Shown: one piece after another, positions 6,548 to 14,635 of the stretch
How the letters are laid out: the number at the start of each line of letters is the position of its first letter
How positions within the stretch are numbered: the first letter of the stretch is position 1
From: Bacteroidales bacterium
GTDB taxonomy: Bacteria; Bacteroidota; Bacteroidia; Bacteroidales; P3
Assembly: GCA_017448185.1 (NCBI GenBank)
Contig: JAFSLX010000055.1
Coordinates: 1 to 51,842, forward strand
Length of the DNA stretch: 51,842 bases
Direction of reading: 5' to 3'
Translations under genes and position numbers: made by a program
Notes under the pieces: model-generated
Databases searched by the model: none
What the model saw: the letters and a program-made list of their open reading frames with translations, nothing else
What the model was told of the DNA's origin: nothing

Positions 6548-8353
6548 TTACTGCTTGATTATTCGTTTGATATATTGGCCATCCCCGGTGGTCACACGGA
6601 TGATATACGGGCCGTTGGGCAGGCCTTCGAGCGGAATTTCAGCCTTGCCGTCAACCACTGCCGTGCGGGAAACCACACGGCCCATGGCATCGACAAGCTG
6701 GGCTTCGGTTCTGTCGGCGTTGCGCAGCGAGAGGTTGATGCTTGAGGAGGCCGGGTTGGGCCACAGGCGGCAGTCGTCCCCGCTCACCGGGGCGATGCCG
6801 ACAAACGGTTCGGGTTCAACCCAGATGGCATAGAAGGTACGCGGTGAACGGATGTGAGCCACCTGACCTGGCTGGTAGAGGGTGTCGCGGCCTTCCTTGT
6901 TGAGGCACCAGCCGAGGAAAGGCAGGCTGTCGTGGGTGAACGTGCAGTTGGGCAACGTGAAACCTTTGACAGGGCAGAACTGCTCGGCATACTTCATTCC
7001 TTCGGCACCGTTGGGGTCGAGGTAGGCGTTGCGTCGGCCGATAACGGCAAGGTGGATGGTGTAGATGGTGTCGAGATGGGTTGCCGTGTAGGTGGCACCG
7101 TTGGTGGCAGTGAAAACATAGTTGTGGAAGGTATAGGTGGAGGTGCCGGAACAGACGGTGTCGTAAATCTCGGCCTCGTAGAAAGTCTCCTCACCGGGTT
7201 CGAGGTGGAAGATGGCGGTCTGATGACGGTTAAAGGTATAGGTGGCATTACCGCCGGCTCCGCCACTTCCGGGAGCAAGGTTCGACATCAGGTAATAGCC
7301 GTCGCCATAGCCGCCCCAACCCCAGTTGAAGTGATAGAAGTCGTTGGTATCGGAACCGTCGAGGACAAAGGCATGTGCGCCCGTCGAGTCGCTGCCAGTG
7401 TAGATAATAGGCCGTCCGGCCGCAAGGTCGGCATCAATCATGCCAATCCAAAGGCTGTCGTTGAAATGGTAACGCTCCTCGCCATGCAGGTCGGGGCTGT
7501 ACTTGAAGTGATTGACAAAAGCAGTCTCGGAGCAAACAGTGATGTAATCATATTGACCACCATAGCAGATAGTCCATGCACCCGACGATTCGCCGTATCC
7601 CATATCGACGGCCACACCACAATGGTACGAAAGAGTGGCGATGGCGTTAATCTCCCTGTGCTGGGACGTAAAATCGAGCGACGTGGTCATGTCGTCCCAC
7701 ATGTAGTCGGTCTGGCCGAAGTCGGCGGAAAGTGTGCCGTATGCCCAGTGGTCGTAGGAGTGGCTGCCGTTGCCGCAAGAGGGATGGTTCCAATATTTCA
7801 TCACCTGGGCCATGGCTGTGGCCACACAGCCCACCACCGTGCGGAAACGGCCGGCGGAATCGTAGGGGCATAAGTTATTGTATGGCGAAGACTGGTTCCA
7901 GCGGGTTCTCAGCATGGTGGGAATCAAGGTAGCCGTCAACGGCTGAGGAGGCACCGATTCGAGGTTCTTCCATTGCGACACAGCCTCGGACGTGGGAGGT
8001 ACGCCAAGTTCGACGGCTTCGGCAATCTGGGCTTCGTAACCGCCAAGCCAATAGCGCAGGCCGGGATGTAGCTCCTCGGGGAAAGGACTGTCAAACGAAT
8101 AGGCCAGCACCGGGCGCACACAATCGTCGGCCGACACCACCACATAGCCGTCGGCACCCGTCGTGAAGACATAAAGATGCGGCATATCAGGCAGTTGACG
8201 GAGCAACATGTCGTCGACAGGCTTCACGCTGGTAGGATGGTATGAATTCCAGAAGTTGACAGCCGTCTGGCGTGCTTTTGCAAACGAGACGGGTGCAGCT
8301 TGGCACACAACGGTTATGGCGACGAAGGCCATAACGGGAAAGACCTTTTTCAT
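6548..8353 (-). CDS. Secreted C10-family cysteine protease with T9SS sorting domain
   Basis: This is a predicted streptopain-like (family C10) cysteine endopeptidase of 601 aa exported through the outer membrane. Residues 1-19 are a signal peptide and residues 20-150 an inhibitory prodomain with the Spi-like pattern GADGYVVVSADD. The catalytic Cys is 176 in VVGCVATAMAQVMKYW and the His is 327 in TGAHAFVLDG, followed by the HFNWGWGG motif at 341-348. A repeat-like region (residues 430-515) ends in FYAIWVEPEP. The last 75 residues (LWPNPASSSINL to IIRVTTGDG...KRIIKQ) are a type A T9SS sorting signal. It is the last gene of a three-gene set, 3 nt after dsbD. Confidence 0.9.
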   Translation of the reverse strand: MKKVFPVMAFVAITVVCQAAPVSFAKARQTAVNFWNSYHPTSVKPVDDMLLRQLPDMPHLYVFTTGADGYVVVSADDCVRPVLAYSFDSPFPEELHPGLRYWLGGYEAQIAEAVELGVPPTSEAVSQWKNLESVPPQPLTATLIPTMLRTRWNQSSPYNNLCPYDSAGRFRTVVGCVATAMAQVMKYWNHPSCGNGSHSYDHWAYGTLSADFGQTDYMWDDMTTSLDFTSQHREINAIATLSYHCGVAVDMGYGESSGAWTICYGGQYDYITVCSETAFVNHFKYSPDLHGEERYHFNDSLWIGMIDADLAAGRPIIYTGSDSTGAHAFVLDGSDTNDFYHFNWGWGGYGDGYYLMSNLAPGSGGAGGNATYTFNRHQTAIFHLEPGEETFYEAEIYDTVCSGTSTYTFHNYVFTATNGATYTATHLDTIYTIHLAVIGRRNAYLDPNGAEGMKYAEQFCPVKGFTLPNCTFTHDSLPFLGWCLNKEGRDTLYQPGQVAHIRSPRTFYAIWVEPEPFVGIAPVSGDDCRLWPNPASSSINLSLRNADRTEAQLVDAMGRVVSRTAVVDGKAEIPLEGLPNGPYIIRVTTGDGQYIKRIIKQ

Positions 8354-8356
8354 GTA

Positions 8357-10408
8357 TTACTTTTTATTATTATTTGACAAACCTTCATTGAGCCAATTGA
8401 GGAACTTCTTCACGTCGCGGTCGTACTTGTAGTTCTCGGCGGTGAGCACACGCCCGTCGGCATCGATAGTCACATAATAGGGCTGGGCATTCATGTTGAA
8501 GGCCGTTTTCTGATAGTTGAGGTTTTTGCGGCCCAGTGTTTTGAGGACATGGCCTTTTTCATCGGTGACCCATTCGCTTTCGGGTAATTCGATAGTATTC
8601 TCGTCGGCAAAGAGCGAACAGATGACATATTCCTCGTTGAGCAGGCGCTTCACCTCGGGGTCGGTCCACACGTAGTGTTCCATCTCGCGGCAGTTGGCGC
8701 AAGTCTTGCCAGTGAAGTCGATGAATATAGGCTTGCCGGTCTGTTTGGCATAGGCTTTGGCCTCGTCGAGGTCAAAGAATGCCTCGAATCCCAGTGGCAC
8801 ATGCAGTTTGTCGACATATTTACGGTCGGCCGGAAGTTTGCCCACTTGCACGGTAGAGCCTGCGGCGGGAGTACTTTCTGCCAACATACGCTCGATGTCG
8901 AACTCTTGCGACGATTGCGGCGGCAAGAATCCGCTGAGGCTTTTGAGCGGGGCACCCCACAGGCCGGGAATCATCCAGACGACGAATGCCAAGTCGGCGA
9001 TAGCGAGGAAGAGACGCAGGGTGCTGATTTCCTTCACTTCGTCATCGCCTTTGAAGCGAAGCTTGCCAAGCAGGTAGAAGCCCAGCATGCCAAAGATAAC
9101 AATCCACAGCGCCAGATAGATGTCGCGCGGAAGCAGACCCCAATTGCAGTAGAGGTCAGCCATCTGCAAGAACTTGAGACCGAAGGCCAGCTCGAGGAAG
9201 GCAAAGGACACCTTGACAGTGTTGAGCCACGAGCCACTCTTCATGTTCTTCAGGGCCTGCGGGAACATTGCCAGCAGGGTGAAGGGAGCAGCGAAACCAA
9301 TGCCGAAGCCCAGCATGGTGACAAGCGACACCCAACGGTCGGTGCTCGAAGTAGTGAGTCCCACCAAAGCGGCACCGAGGATGGGACCTGTGCAGCTGAA
9401 CGACACTAACACCGTGGTCAGCGCAATAAAGAAAGGGGCAAGGATACCACCCTTGTCGGCCTGCTCGTCGCTGCTGTTAATCCACTTTTCGGGCATCTTG
9501 ATTTCAAACAAACCGAAGAAGCTGAGGGCAAAGACAAAGAAGATGATGAAGAACAGCAGGTTGGGAATCCAGTGCGTGCCGATGAAGTAGAGTGCCTCTG
9601 GACCAAAGATAAGGGCCAAAATGGCTCCCAGCACGGCAAAAAGGAATACGATACTGAAGCCGAACATCCATGCCTGACGGCGGTTCTTGCGCTTGTTGTC
9701 GCTGTTGTGCATAAAGAAGTTTACCGTCATCGGAATCATCGGGAACACACAAGGAGTAAACATCGTAAGAATGCCGCCACCGATGGCCAGCAGGAAGATA
9801 ACTATCAGACTCTGCCCTTTCTTCTCTTCTGTAGGCTCTTGCTCCGCATTGTCGGTGAGGTCGGTGTCAACTTCCTCTTGGGAGGTCATCAATGTGTCGG
9901 TCTCGACGGGAGACTCGCTGTTGGCCACTGCCGTATCGGCTACTGCTTCGGCTTTTGCGCCGGGCACCTTGAAGCTGAAGTCGCGGTCCTCGGGGGCTAT
10001 GCAGCTGCCGTCATTGCATAGTTGGTAGCTGAGCACACCCTTGACGGTAAAATCGTTGGTGCTGAGACGTTTCACCTTCTGGCGGAACACCACAGTGCCA
10101 CTAAACGACTTGACCACACACTGGAAGATGTCGTCCATCTCCTCGTGCGGCTTCGGTTCCTGCACCTTACCAATACGCTGATAGTCTTTGCTGTCGGCAA
10201 ACTCAAACACGATAGCCAACGGCCCGTTGGGGTCGGTATACTGCGAATAGAGGTGCCATCCGGCATCCAGCTTGGCGGTAAACACAAGTTCCGCCTCTGT
10301 GGCCGAGGTTTCTTTGAGGCTGTAGGTCCACTTTACGGGATCAAGCTGCTGGGCATTTGCAACAAAAGCCGCGAGCAGAAAGGTCAATGCAATTGCAAGC
10401 TTTTTCAT
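8357..10408 (-). CDS. dsbD: Cytoplasmic-membrane thiol:disulfide interchange protein DsbD-like
   Basis: This protein carries electrons from cytoplasmic thioredoxin across the inner membrane to periplasmic disulfides. It has the three-part DsbD plan in 683 aa: signal peptide 1-19, a periplasmic alpha-like domain with CNDGSC (Cys131, Cys136), a CcdA-type eight-helix core (residues 200-490) with FTPC (Cys220) and SCTGP (Cys339), and a C-terminal thioredoxin-fold domain with TCANC (Cys570, Cys573). The propeller gene ends 3 nt upstream and the C10 protease starts 3 nt downstream, which suggests that the redox protein serves secreted products of the same transcript. Confidence 0.92.
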   Translation of the reverse strand: MKKLAIALTFLLAAFVANAQQLDPVKWTYSLKETSATEAELVFTAKLDAGWHLYSQYTDPNGPLAIVFEFADSKDYQRIGKVQEPKPHEEMDDIFQCVVKSFSGTVVFRQKVKRLSTNDFTVKGVLSYQLCNDGSCIAPEDRDFSFKVPGAKAEAVADTAVANSESPVETDTLMTSQEEVDTDLTDNAEQEPTEEKKGQSLIVIFLLAIGGGILTMFTPCVFPMIPMTVNFFMHNSDNKRKNRRQAWMFGFSIVFLFAVLGAILALIFGPEALYFIGTHWIPNLLFFIIFFVFALSFFGLFEIKMPEKWINSSDEQADKGGILAPFFIALTTVLVSFSCTGPILGAALVGLTTSSTDRWVSLVTMLGFGIGFAAPFTLLAMFPQALKNMKSGSWLNTVKVSFAFLELAFGLKFLQMADLYCNWGLLPRDIYLALWIVIFGMLGFYLLGKLRFKGDDEVKEISTLRLFLAIADLAFVVWMIPGLWGAPLKSLSGFLPPQSSQEFDIERMLAESTPAAGSTVQVGKLPADRKYVDKLHVPLGFEAFFDLDEAKAYAKQTGKPIFIDFTGKTCANCREMEHYVWTDPEVKRLLNEEYVICSLFADENTIELPESEWVTDEKGHVLKTLGRKNLNYQKTAFNMNAQPYYVTIDADGRVLTAENYKYDRDVKKFLNWLNEGLSNNNKK

Positions 10409-10411
10409 AAT

Positions 10412-11698
10412 TTATTTCAGGTTGAATTCAATCTTACGCTCTCCACGTACTGTCTTCACAGACACGATATACATGCCCTTCGGCATGCGGTTGATTTTGA
10501 TTTTTTGGTTGGGTTTGTAATTATCGATGATTTTCACCACCTTTCCCGTATTACTGTAGAATGTGACAGTAGCCGAGGGGCTCTCCATCGAGATGGTAAC
10601 ATATCCAGCGTCCAAATACGGATTGATATGCACCTTCTCTTTGCCGGTCGACTGCTGCGTGGGGCTCTCTGCTTCCGGTGTCACCGGTGGTGTAGCAACC
10701 ACTGGGGCGACTACCTTCTCGGGCATCACAAATCCGCTCAGTTTGGCCATGCCCTTCACATCACTGGCAAACCAATGGTTACCATACCTGTCGTTGACCA
10801 CCTTGTAGATGTTGCCGGCAAACAAACCACTGTTTTTCGACGTGAAAACCACCCAGCGGTCGACTCCGTCGAACACCGCAGCTCCGGCGTTGGTGGCAAT
10901 CCACAGCAGTCCGTCGCGGTCGATGGCGATGTCGTTCACCTGGTTGCTCGGCAGGGGGCTGTTGCCTGTGTTCCACACCTTCCAGTTCTCGCCGTCGAAA
11001 CTGGCCATACCATTCAGCGTGCCGAACCATTTGACATTGTCCTTGTCGATGGCAATAGCCGGCACAATATTGTCGGGCAGGTCCGAATTGCTCACCGTGT
11101 AACCCGTCCATCGACGGCCATTATAGACGCTCACACCACCGTTGGTGGTGACCCACTTGCGGTTGGCACGGTCGACGGCTATGTCAAGCACAAAGTCGCT
11201 CAGCAACTCACTGTCATCGGGGGTATATTTCTCCCACACACTGCCGTCGTAGCTCACCACGCCGCCCAGCGTCACGCCAATCCACATCACCCCGTCGAGG
11301 TCTTCGACAATCTCCTTCACAAATTTCATCTTCAACCGGCGCGTCTCGGCATTGTGCTCGGTCCAGTGGGTGCCGTCGAATTCGATGACACCATAGTCGT
11401 CGGTGCCAATCCAAATCACACCACGCTTGTCGAGCATCAGGCAGTTGACCGACTGGTCCTTCAGCTTTTCGTTGAACATCGAGTAGTCCATCCACGAGCC
11501 ACCCTTCAAACGACTGAGGCCTTGATATGTGCCCACCCATATTCCGCGGTTGTCGGGCACCATGGCCGACACATTGTTGCCGCCGATATCCGACGTGCGA
11601 GTGTCGTAGATGGTCCAAGTGCCGTTGTTTTGTGCGAATGCCGTCATGGCAGAGAATGCCAAGACGGCTGTTGTGATAATATTGCGTAATATCTTCAT
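10412..11698 (-). CDS. Secreted two-component-regulator-type beta-propeller protein
   Basis: This is a predicted extracytoplasmic beta-propeller of 428 aa. After a signal peptide ending AMTAFAQ come repeated blades of the Reg_prop type with the pattern D..G..W.GT..G...F.G..W: examples are IWVGTYQGLSRL, IWIGTDDYGVIEFDG, MWIGVTLGGVVSYDG and LWIATNAGAAVFDG. Unlike the propeller domains of hybrid two-component systems there is no kinase attached. The C-terminal 80 residues (YVTISMESPSATVTFYSNTG to GMYIVSVKT) resemble a T9SS sorting domain. The start at 11698 is chosen because it gives a clean signal peptide, although the frame is open to 11731. It is the first gene of the set with dsbD and the C10 protease. 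Confidence 0.75.
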   Translation of the reverse strand: MKILRNIITTAVLAFSAMTAFAQNNGTWTIYDTRTSDIGGNNVSAMVPDNRGIWVGTYQGLSRLKGGSWMDYSMFNEKLKDQSVNCLMLDKRGVIWIGTDDYGVIEFDGTHWTEHNAETRRLKMKFVKEIVEDLDGVMWIGVTLGGVVSYDGSVWEKYTPDDSELLSDFVLDIAVDRANRKWVTTNGGVSVYNGRRWTGYTVSNSDLPDNIVPAIAIDKDNVKWFGTLNGMASFDGENWKVWNTGNSPLPSNQVNDIAIDRDGLLWIATNAGAAVFDGVDRWVVFTSKNSGLFAGNIYKVVNDRYGNHWFASDVKGMAKLSGFVMPEKVVAPVVATPPVTPEAESPTQQSTGKEKVHINPYLDAGYVTISMESPSATVTFYSNTGKVVKIIDNYKPNQKIKINRMPKGMYIVSVKTVRGERKIEFNLK

Positions 11699-11736
11699 TG
11701 TCAAATTAGTTTTTCGATTTTCAACTTTCACCTTCT

Positions 11737-13065
11737 TCAGGTTTTATGTTTTTCTTTCTTTGCTGCAGGAAATAGTATATTGTTCAGTATCAAGCGATAG
11801 CCTGGCGAGTTGGGAAACAGTGACAGGTCGGTCGGAGGGTCGCCCACAAAGTGGCGGTAGTCCTCGGGGTCATGACCACCGAGGAAAGTCCACGTACCCT
11901 TGCCATAGTCGCCATGCAGATAGCGCACCTCGTTCAACTCGCGGTTCTCGGCCAGTATGACGCAGCTGCTCTTCACCGTTGCACGGCGGAAAGCGGTGGT
12001 CTGTCCCATAAAGCCGTGAATCACTCGTGTGTGGTTCTGTGTCAGCATGGTAGGTATCCAGTCCCACTTGGCCGAAAACTCGAACAGGGTGAAGAAATCG
12101 GTCTTCTCGTTCACCACACGCTGATGTGCACGGTCGTCGATATCGATGGTCGAAATCTCGTATTCGGTGGGGTTCAGGCTGATGCGGAAATCCTTGAAGG
12201 CAAAACACTTGCTGTAGTCCAACCGCTGCTGTGCGTCGGGCTGCATGGGGTCGCCGTCGAACATCACGTCGCAGATGTCCACACCCTCGGCAGCCAGCGC
12301 CACATCGTAGCTGTCGGGGGCCGAGCACATGGCGAACAGGAAGCCGCCACCCATCACAAAGTCGCGAATCTGCTTGGCCACGGCCAGTTTCAGCTGACTC
12401 ACCTTACTGAAGCCCAACTTGTTGGCCATAGCCTCCTGCTGACGCACATCCTCGATGTACCACTGCTGATTGCGATAGTTGCCCCAAAACTTGCCATACT
12501 GGCCCGTGAAATCCTCGTGGTGCAAGTGCAGCCAGTCGTAAGTGGGCAGCACGCCGCTCATCACCTCCTCGTCGTACACCACATCGTAGGGTATTTCGGC
12601 GTAGGTCATCACAAGCGTCACCGCGTCGTCCCACGGCAGTTTGTTCTTGGGCGAATAGACGGCTATCTTCGGGGCTTTCTGCAGCTTCACGGCATCCATG
12701 TTCACCCCCGGGTCGGCGATATAGCTCAAAATGGCGGAGCTTTGCCCGTCGGCAATCACCTCGCAGGTCACTCCGCGCAGCTTGCACTCGCGCTCAATCA
12801 TGTCGGCATACTTGGTCATGAACGAGCCGCCGCGGTAGTTGAGCAGCCATGTCACCTCTGCATCGCGCTGCAGCGTCCAATAGGCCACGCCATAGGCTTT
12901 CAGGTGGTTCTTCTGCACCTCGTCCATCGGTATAATAATATAATTCGCCTGCGCCCGCGCGACAAAAAAAACGAAAAACAGGAAGACGAGGAGCGCACAT
13001 TTGTCTTGCACTCCTTGCATCACATGCACTCCCGGCACCCTTTTCTTCATTTTTCCTTTTTTCAT
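11737..13065 (-). CDS. Secreted protein of unknown function (often labelled asparagine synthetase B in Bacteroidota)
   Basis: A conserved Bacteroidota protein begins its mature part with YIIIPMDEVQKNHLKAYG and WLLNYRGGSF. Databases often call relatives asparagine synthetase B, but no glutaminase Cys2 or ATP-pyrophosphatase motif is visible, so that label looks wrong to me. A hydrophobic signal (ALLVFLFFVFFVARAQA) precedes it. The middle part GGGFLFAMCSAPDSYD and the later TWTFLGGHDPEDYRHFVGD resemble glutamine-amidotransferase-like folds, which is only an inference. Start 13065 avoids the tRNA-Leu; 13050 is an alternative with an AAGGA sequence before it. It lies 38 nt upstream of the propeller gene and may head that operon. 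Confidence 0.7.
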   Translation of the reverse strand: MKKGKMKKRVPGVHVMQGVQDKCALLVFLFFVFFVARAQANYIIIPMDEVQKNHLKAYGVAYWTLQRDAEVTWLLNYRGGSFMTKYADMIERECKLRGVTCEVIADGQSSAILSYIADPGVNMDAVKLQKAPKIAVYSPKNKLPWDDAVTLVMTYAEIPYDVVYDEEVMSGVLPTYDWLHLHHEDFTGQYGKFWGNYRNQQWYIEDVRQQEAMANKLGFSKVSQLKLAVAKQIRDFVMGGGFLFAMCSAPDSYDVALAAEGVDICDVMFDGDPMQPDAQQRLDYSKCFAFKDFRISLNPTEYEISTIDIDDRAHQRVVNEKTDFFTLFEFSAKWDWIPTMLTQNHTRVIHGFMGQTTAFRRATVKSSCVILAENRELNEVRYLHGDYGKGTWTFLGGHDPEDYRHFVGDPPTDLSLFPNSPGYRLILNNILFPAAKKEKHKT

Positions 13066-13074
13066 TTCTTTTTG

Positions 13075-13156
13075 TGCGGATAGGGGGACTCGAACCCCCA
13101 CTCCTTTCGGAACCAGATCCTAAGTCTGACGCGGCTACCGATTACGCCATATCCGC
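13075..13156 (-). tRNA. tRNA-Leu (TAG)
   Basis: This is a class II tRNA with a long variable arm. The anticodon loop CTTAGGA gives TAG, the acceptor stem GCGGATA pairs with TATCCGC, and GGTTCGAGTCC forms the T loop. Discriminator A is present and CCA is not encoded. It sits 9 nt before the start of the next minus-strand gene. Confidence 0.95.
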
Positions 13157-13173
13157 AGGGTCAAAAACGGCTG

Positions 13174-13205
13174 CAAAAATACGCACTTTTTTTCACATAC
13201 ACAAA
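13174..13205 (-). promoter_or_regulatory. Promoter of tRNA-Leu
   Basis: On the minus strand TTTG (13202-13205) and TATTTTTG (13174-13181) are separated by 20 nt. The downstream secreted-protein gene has no promoter of its own that I can see and may be read through the tRNA. Confidence 0.65.
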
Positions 13206-13240
13206 AAAACTTCAAAACGCCCTGCTGTTCACTCCTTGCA

Positions 13241-13780
13241 TTACACCTTCCTGTTCGCTCTGCGTGCCACCTCGAAGAGGGCTTGCGGCAGGTGGCAGTA
13301 GCCGTCGGGATGCTTGTCGAGGTAGTCCTGATGGCTCTCGTCGGCAGGGAAGAATATCTTCAACGGCTCGACCTCGACGGCAAGCGGACTGCTGTAGCCA
13401 TGCTGCACCTGGCGATACACCTCGTTGATAACCAACCGGTCAACAGGATCGATATAGTAGATACCCGTGCGGTAACGCGTACCCTCGTCTTCGCCCTGTC
13501 GGTTCACAGCCGTCGGCTCGATGCTCAAAAAATAGAGTTCCAGCAGTTTACGCAGTGGCAACACTTCATCGTCGTACACCACTCGCACCGCCTCGGCATA
13601 GCCCGTGCGGTCGGTGTACACCTCTTCATAGGTCGGCCTGTCGGTGACAATACCGCCCTCATCCTCAGAGGTATGCCCATTGGCAAAACCCGTCTCGGTC
13701 TCGAGCACACCGTTAATCTGCTTCAGATAGTGCTGTGCGCCCCAAAAGCAGCCTCCAGCCAGAAAAATCGTCTTGGTCAT
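13241..13780 (-). CDS. msrA: Peptide-methionine (S)-S-oxide reductase MsrA
   Basis: This enzyme reduces the S epimer of methionine sulfoxide in oxidised proteins, using thioredoxin. The catalytic Cys is residue 11 in GGCFWG, and TGFANG and the TGYAEAVRV segment with the acid that protonates the sulfoxide are kept. Two positions differ from the usual sequence: GCFWG is followed by AQ rather than xE, and the usual TGHAE reads TGYAE. The start at 13780 (MTKTIFLAGG) is preferred over 13789 because the family begins close to the strand before GCFWG. At 179 aa it is the common single-domain length, with no fused MsrB. Confidence 0.92.
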   Translation of the reverse strand: MTKTIFLAGGCFWGAQHYLKQINGVLETETGFANGHTSEDEGGIVTDRPTYEEVYTDRTGYAEAVRVVYDDEVLPLRKLLELYFLSIEPTAVNRQGEDEGTRYRTGIYYIDPVDRLVINEVYRQVQHGYSSPLAVEVEPLKIFFPADESHQDYLDKHPDGYCHLPQALFEVARRANRKV

Positions 13781-13844
13781 AACTTTCAAATAACGGCAAA
13801 TCCGACTTGATATTGTACCGACCTTTGTTCACCGATTCTTTTTC

Positions 13845-13915
13845 CGTTGCTCAGTCGTTGTTCAGTGTTTGACTGAACAACGACTGAACAACGACTGAAC
13901 AACGACCGAACAGCA
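13845..13915. repeat. 11-bp-unit palindromic element, copy 2 (2+4 units)
   Basis: Two left units (CGTTGCTCAGT, CGTTGTTCAGT), loop GTTTG, then four right units (three ACTGAACAACG and a diverged ACCGAACAGCA). The arms are unequal, so the right arm has gained, or the left has lost, units. It lies between msrA and the peroxidase gene, both on the minus strand. Confidence 0.85.
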
Positions 13916-13958
13916 GGCGTTGAGGTCACATCCAGGCCGTACAGTTGCCTTTCAGCGT

Positions 13959-14510
13959 TTAAAGTTGTGATTTGATGGCGTTTTCCATAGCATTCATGGA
14001 AGAAGAATGCGAGAAACGCGACACCACATTGCCCTCGCGGTCGATGAGGAACTTGGTGAAATTCCATGGAATATCGCCGGGCTTCTTTTCCTTGAGCCAG
14101 ACATAGAGCGGCGAGGCATTGGGGCCATTGACATCAATCTTGGCGAACTGCGGGAAGGTTATATGATAGGTACCCGTGCAGAAATCATGGATATCGTCGT
14201 AACTGCCGGGAGCCTGACCGCCAAACTGGTTGCAAGGGAAGTCGAGGATGGTGAAACCCTGCTCTTTGTAGGCCTCGTATATACGCTCGAGGTCTTCATA
14301 CTGAGGCGTATAGCCACACTGCGTAGCGGTGTTGACCACCAGCAGCACCTGTCCCTGGTAGGCGGAGAGCGACACACTGTCGCCCGGTCCGTCGAGAACC
14401 GTGAACTGGTAAATGTTGTCGGCCGGTTTTACTTCTTCCTGTTTCTTGCCACAAGCCGCAATCATCATTGTTGCAGCCAGCGCCATCACTAAAATCTTTA
14501 CGTGTTTCAT
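13959..14510 (-). CDS. Glutathione peroxidase-family lipoprotein (thiol peroxidase)
   Basis: This is a predicted periplasm-facing peroxidase that reduces hydroperoxides. Members in bacteria without glutathione usually use thioredoxin-type donors. The 183 aa product has a lipobox with Cys20 (IAAC), then the family motifs: peroxidatic Cys65 in NTATQCGYTPQY, FPCNQFGGQ with Cys93 and Gln99, and Trp149 in WNFTKF. The lipoprotein anchor places it in the envelope, which fits with the neighbouring MsrA as an oxidative-repair pair, although the palindromic element separates them. Confidence 0.92.
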   Translation of the reverse strand: MKHVKILVMALAATMMIAACGKKQEEVKPADNIYQFTVLDGPGDSVSLSAYQGQVLLVVNTATQCGYTPQYEDLERIYEAYKEQGFTILDFPCNQFGGQAPGSYDDIHDFCTGTYHITFPQFAKIDVNGPNASPLYVWLKEKKPGDIPWNFTKFLIDREGNVVSRFSHSSSMNAMENAIKSQL

Positions 14511-14573
14511 CGGTGTACTTTTTTATTTTTCGGCTGCAAAAATACGACATTTCTGCAAAGTGGAGAAATATTT

Positions 14574-14604
14574 TTTGTCAGGTCGGCAAAAATGCCTATC
14601 TTTG
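14574..14604 (+). promoter_or_regulatory. Promoter of the pepC-like operon
   Basis: TTTG (14574-14577), 19 nt, TATCTTTG (14597-14604): a full match. The start codon is 32 nt further on. Confidence 0.75.
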
Positions 14605-14635
14605 CACCACGAAAAAAACAAAACACAACATAATT

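Noticed and set aside
10022..11689. Long plus-strand open frame opposite the propeller and dsbD genes
   Set aside because: It spans the ends of two well-supported minus-strand genes and shows only mirror-image composition.
11737..13065. Asparagine synthetase
   Set aside because: Relatives carry this label, but no glutaminase N terminus or ATP-binding signature is visible and the protein has a signal peptide.
13241..13780. MsrA inactive because of Gln after GCFWG
   Set aside because: The catalytic Cys and the acid in the AEAV segment are kept. The changed position is not the proton donor, so activity is likely.
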